A stretch of DNA of 7,604 nt from Bryobacterales bacterium (lineage in GTDB: Bacteria; Acidobacteriota; Terriglobia; Bryobacterales; Bryobacteraceae). The notes under the pieces were generated by a model, which had not been told where the DNA came from, made no database searches, and saw nothing but the letters and a program-made list of their open reading frames with translations. Of this stretch, positions 5,708 to 7,604 are shown one piece after another. Numbering within the stretch: the stretch's first letter is position 1; every line of letters starts with the position of its first letter. The position numbers were made by a program, and so were the translations under genes. The stretch is taken from NCBI GenBank assembly GCA_025456495.1, contig JALOKO010000174.1, positions 1 through 7,604 on the forward strand, written 5' to 3'.

Positions 5708-6377
5708 TGACCTCCGCCAGCACCATGGCGTTCGTGGGCCGGATCTTGTAGTCCACTTCCGTGAACTTCCAGCGGACGATGCCCTTGGCGTCCAGCACGT
5801 AGGTGGTGGGGTGGGGCAGGAATCGGCCACGGGCAGCCGCGGTCTCATTCAAAAGGCCATAGGCGTCGATCGTCGTATGATCGGCGTCCGCCAGGAATAC
5901 AATGCCGGTGGACTTACCCGCGCCTTGCTGCACCTTCCTGGCCATCTCCGCCAGCTTTTCTACAGGCTCTGGCGCAATGGCGATCACCGTCACCTTGCCG
6001 CCCAGTTCCGCATCCAGCAGTTTTTGCAACTCGACCAGTTGCGTTGCGCAGTACGGTCACCAGGAGCCGCGATAGAACACGACTACCGCGGGCGCTCCGC
6101 GAAACGAAGCCAGACCGCGAGGCTGGCCCTTATCGTCAGGCAATTGGAACGTCGGCGCTGCCGTACCTGGCGCCACGCGATTCAGGTCACTGGAAGATGG
6201 CTTCGGCGTCGGGGCGGGCGCTTGGGCCATGCTCATCTGGCCGACAAAGGTTCCCATCCAAAATGCGGCTGGGAGCGCCAACAACCGCCCAGCGGAGCTA
6301 AGCACCCGCCGACGCGCCCAGACCGAATTCCACAAGGAGCTTTGCAAACCGTTCCACAAAGATTGGTGTTGTGACAT
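5688..6377 (-). CDS. Exported peroxiredoxin-like selenoprotein (AhpC/TSA-like, UxxC active site, TGA read as Sec)
   Basis: This is a thioredoxin-fold redox protein of the AhpC/TSA peroxiredoxin-like group, probably a peroxide- or disulfide-reducing enzyme. Read through one in-frame TGA (6059-6057), the frame gives 229 residues. It begins with an export signal (RRR at 22-24, hydrophobic stretch to about 47, possible cleavage after AQA at 51-53). The redoxin domain follows: VAPGTAAPTFQLPDDKG (68-84), the strand PAVVVFYRGSW, Sec107-P-Y-Cys110, ATQLVELQKLLDAEL, VTVIAIAPEP, IVFLADAD, and HPTTYVLDAKGIVRWKF (189-205) carrying the expected cis-proline P190. Homologues have Cys at the Sec position (WCPYC). 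The frame has no other defect on either side, and a SECIS-like hairpin follows the TGA. The start is uncertain: ATG 6377 gives the cleanest signal but lacks a Shine-Dalgarno; GTG 6488 would add 37 residues. The alternative is a pseudogene or base error at the TGA. Confidence 0.85.
6026..6042 (-). promoter_or_regulatory. SECIS-like hairpin downstream of the TGA
   Basis: On the minus strand, GCAACT (6042-6037) pairs perfectly with AGTTGC (6031-6026) around a five-base GGTCG loop. The loop's first G is 21 nt after the TGA, inside the window known for bacterial SECIS elements. They are recognised by SelB within the coding region and usually have a G among the first two loop bases. The E. coli fdhF SECIS also has a GGUC loop at nearly the same distance. 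The bulged U of the E. coli stem is not present here. Confidence 0.7.
6057..6059 (-). other. Probable selenocysteine codon (in-frame TGA)
   Basis: The TGA sits between the TGG (Trp) and CCG (Pro) codons in YRGSW-x-PYC. In related peroxiredoxin-like proteins x is the N-terminal cysteine of a CxxC pair. Replacement of a catalytic Cys by Sec is the standard pattern for bacterial redox selenoproteins. A single-base change from TGC or TGT to TGA would look the same at the DNA level, so the hairpin and the conserved downstream frame carry the argument. Confidence 0.83.
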
Positions 6378-6547
6378 CGCGGGAACATGCCGGCACGCCA
6401 CGGGTTTATTCCAGGGCGAGCCCCTGTCAGTAGGGCTGGATAGGTCCATGCCCGCGCGTGCAAGCCGCTTCGTGGGGGATTGCCACACGGCGCCCTGCCC
6501 TGGGGCGGCCGCTCGTTACGCTCCTGGAAGTGCTTGAATGAAGAGTG
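6378..6547. other. Divergent intergenic region between selenoprotein and response regulator genes
   Basis: This 170-nt stretch should carry both divergent promoters. I found no sigma-54 -24/-12 element (GG and GC ten bases apart in the right context) on either strand, and no strong sigma-70 pair. A weak 5-bp inverted repeat (AGCCC/GGGCT) lies near 6419-6437. If the selenoprotein starts at GTG 6488, part of this interval is coding on the minus strand. Confidence 0.4.
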
Positions 6548-7604
6548 ATGGCGAAACTGCTGCTGGTGGAAGACGACGCAAGCGTCCGCACAACGGTATC
6601 CACCTTCCTGGAGATGGAAGGCTATCAGGTGGAGGTGGCGTCCAATACCGCGGCTGCCTTCCAGCGCCTGGCGGCTGAGCGCTTTCCGCTGGTGTTATCG
6701 GACATCTATCTGGACGCGCGCACCGGATTGGACGTGCTCACTGAGGCGCGACGCCTGAATCCGGAATGCGCTGTCATCCTGATGACCGGACGCGGCAGCA
6801 TGGAGACGGTGGTTTCGGCTACCCGCGGAGGCGCATTCGACTACATCGCCAAGCCCTTTGACCTGGATGCGCTGCTGGCCGTCATCCGCCGCGCGGAGGC
6901 TTCGCTGGATGGTCAGGCGGAGGTCGCCGAAGAAGACGACCTGCCGGAAAGCGAGATGATTGGCTCCTCCGCCCCGATGGTTGAGCTGTACAAACTGATT
7001 TCCCGCGTGGCGCCCACCGATACCACGGTGCTCATCGAAGGCGAGACCGGCACCGGCAAAGAGGTGGTGGCGCGGCTGATCCACAAAAACAGCGGCCGCG
7101 CGCAGATGCCCTTTGAGGCCGTCGATTGCGGCGCAGTGGCCAGCTCGCTGCTGGAAAGCGAACTCTTTGGGGCCGTGCGCGGAGCCTACACCGGCGCCGA
7201 CCGCGACCGCGTGGGTTTGCTGGAAGCCGCCCATCGCGGCACGGTCTTTCTGGATGAGGTGGGTGACATCGAAGCGGGCTTCCAGTTGAAGTTGCTGCGC
7301 TTTCTGCAGGAACGCGAGGTCCGCCCGATTGGCGCCAATAAGGCGCGCAAAGTGGATGTACGCGTCGTTGCCGCTAGCAACCGCAGCCTTCAAACTCAGG
7401 TGAAGGACGGCAAGTTCCGCGAGGATCTTTTCTTCCGCCTGAACGTTGTCCGCCTCCTGCTGCCACCTTTGCGGGAGCGTCACGGTGATGTTTCGCTGCT
7501 GGCGCACTACTTCCTGAAGAAGTACACCGAGGCCTATACGCTGGATGTCCGCTTCCACCCCTCCGCCATCGCCGCACTGGAAGCGCATCACTGGCCCGGC
7601 AATG
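6548..7604 (+). CDS. Sigma-54-dependent response regulator, NtrC family, 3' truncated by window edge
   Basis: This protein should be phosphorylated by a sensor kinase and then use ATP to open sigma-54 promoters. The first 352 residues are in the window. The receiver domain (1 to about 118) has acidic pocket D9/D10, phosphoacceptor D52 (LSDIYLDARTG), T80 (LMTGRG) and K102 (AKPFD). After a short linker, the AAA+ domain starts near 136: Walker A GETGTGKE (165-172), the sigma-54 contact loop GAYTGA (212-217, a common variant of GAFTGA), Walker B TVFLDEVGD (232-240), the sensor I segment VRVVAASNR (271-279) and REDLFFRLNV (291-300) with arginine-finger candidates. It stops at HHWPGN, just before the usual VREL. 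The C-terminal DNA-binding helix-turn-helix is outside. ATG 6548 or GTG 6545 are the only possible starts, because TGA at 6539-6541 closes the frame upstream. No strong ribosome binding site is present. Confidence 0.95.
   Translation, partial: MAKLLLVEDDASVRTTVSTFLEMEGYQVEVASNTAAAFQRLAAERFPLVLSDIYLDARTGLDVLTEARRLNPECAVILMTGRGSMETVVSATRGGAFDYIAKPFDLDALLAVIRRAEASLDGQAEVAEEDDLPESEMIGSSAPMVELYKLISRVAPTDTTVLIEGETGTGKEVVARLIHKNSGRAQMPFEAVDCGAVASSLLESELFGAVRGAYTGADRDRVGLLEAAHRGTVFLDEVGDIEAGFQLKLLRFLQEREVRPIGANKARKVDVRVVAASNRSLQTQVKDGKFREDLFFRLNVVRLLLPPLRERHGDVSLLAHYFLKKYTEAYTLDVRFHPSAIAALEAHHWPGN

Noticed and set aside
5688..6029. Stand-alone 113-residue minus-strand gene starting at TTG 6029
   Set aside because: It would begin in the middle of the redoxin domain helix with a rare start codon and no ribosome binding site, and it continues in the same frame as the upstream part across a single TGA.
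5811..6374. Plus-strand open frame of 187 codons opposite the selenoprotein gene
   Set aside because: Its translation is Arg/Gln-rich without recognisable domains, whereas the minus strand carries the redoxin motifs. It looks open only because it is antisense to a GC-rich gene.
6402..6430. Possible sigma-70 promoter for the selenoprotein gene on the minus strand (CTGACA, then an A-rich AATAAA stretch)
   Set aside because: The first element matches TTGACA at five of six bases, but no acceptable -10 hexamer occurs at 16-18 nt spacing. Left as a weak candidate only.
6695..7591. Long minus-strand open frame (about 298 codons) opposite the response regulator
   Set aside because: The plus strand has a complete set of NtrC motifs; the minus frame gives a Gln/His/Ala-rich sequence typical of the antisense of GC-rich coding DNA.

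Overview
The window is GC-rich, densely packed bacterial chromosome. Gene content and protein style (RF1-PrmC pair, NtrC-type regulator, a secretin-like exported protein next to an ECF sigma factor) fit a soil-type bacterium such as an Acidobacteriota member. That assignment is inference from resemblance only.

Layout. (1) 1-1212, plus strand: 3' end of prfA (release factor 1) overlapping prmC, the methyltransferase that modifies the GGQ glutamine of release factors. (2) 1288-3200, plus strand: deoB (phosphopentomutase) and tpiA (triosephosphate isomerase), overlapping by 4 nt and followed by an intrinsic terminator at 3231-3264. They link pentose-phosphate or nucleoside salvage to lower glycolysis. 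(3) 3400-5668, plus strand: three genes joined by two 4-nt ATGA overlaps. They encode an ECF-type sigma factor, a single-pass membrane protein in the anti-sigma position, and an exported protein with a secretin N-domain-like segment and a nine-proline run. (4) 5688-6377, minus strand: a peroxiredoxin-like exported protein. (5) 6548-7604, plus strand, cut by the window edge: a sigma-54-dependent NtrC-family response regulator, divergent from gene 4.

The main discovery is gene 4. A naive reading gives two broken minus-strand frames. They are one continuous frame interrupted only by a TGA at 6059-6057, exactly where this thioredoxin-fold family normally has its first redox cysteine. The motif reads YRGSW-(TGA)-PYC. 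Eighteen nt after the TGA begins a perfect 6-bp hairpin with a GGTCG loop, like a bacterial SECIS element. The best reading is a selenoprotein with a UxxC active site (Sec107, Cys110) and an N-terminal export signal. It predicts that the genome carries selA, selB, selC and selD. The alternative, a pseudogene or sequencing error at that codon, cannot be fully excluded from one sequence.
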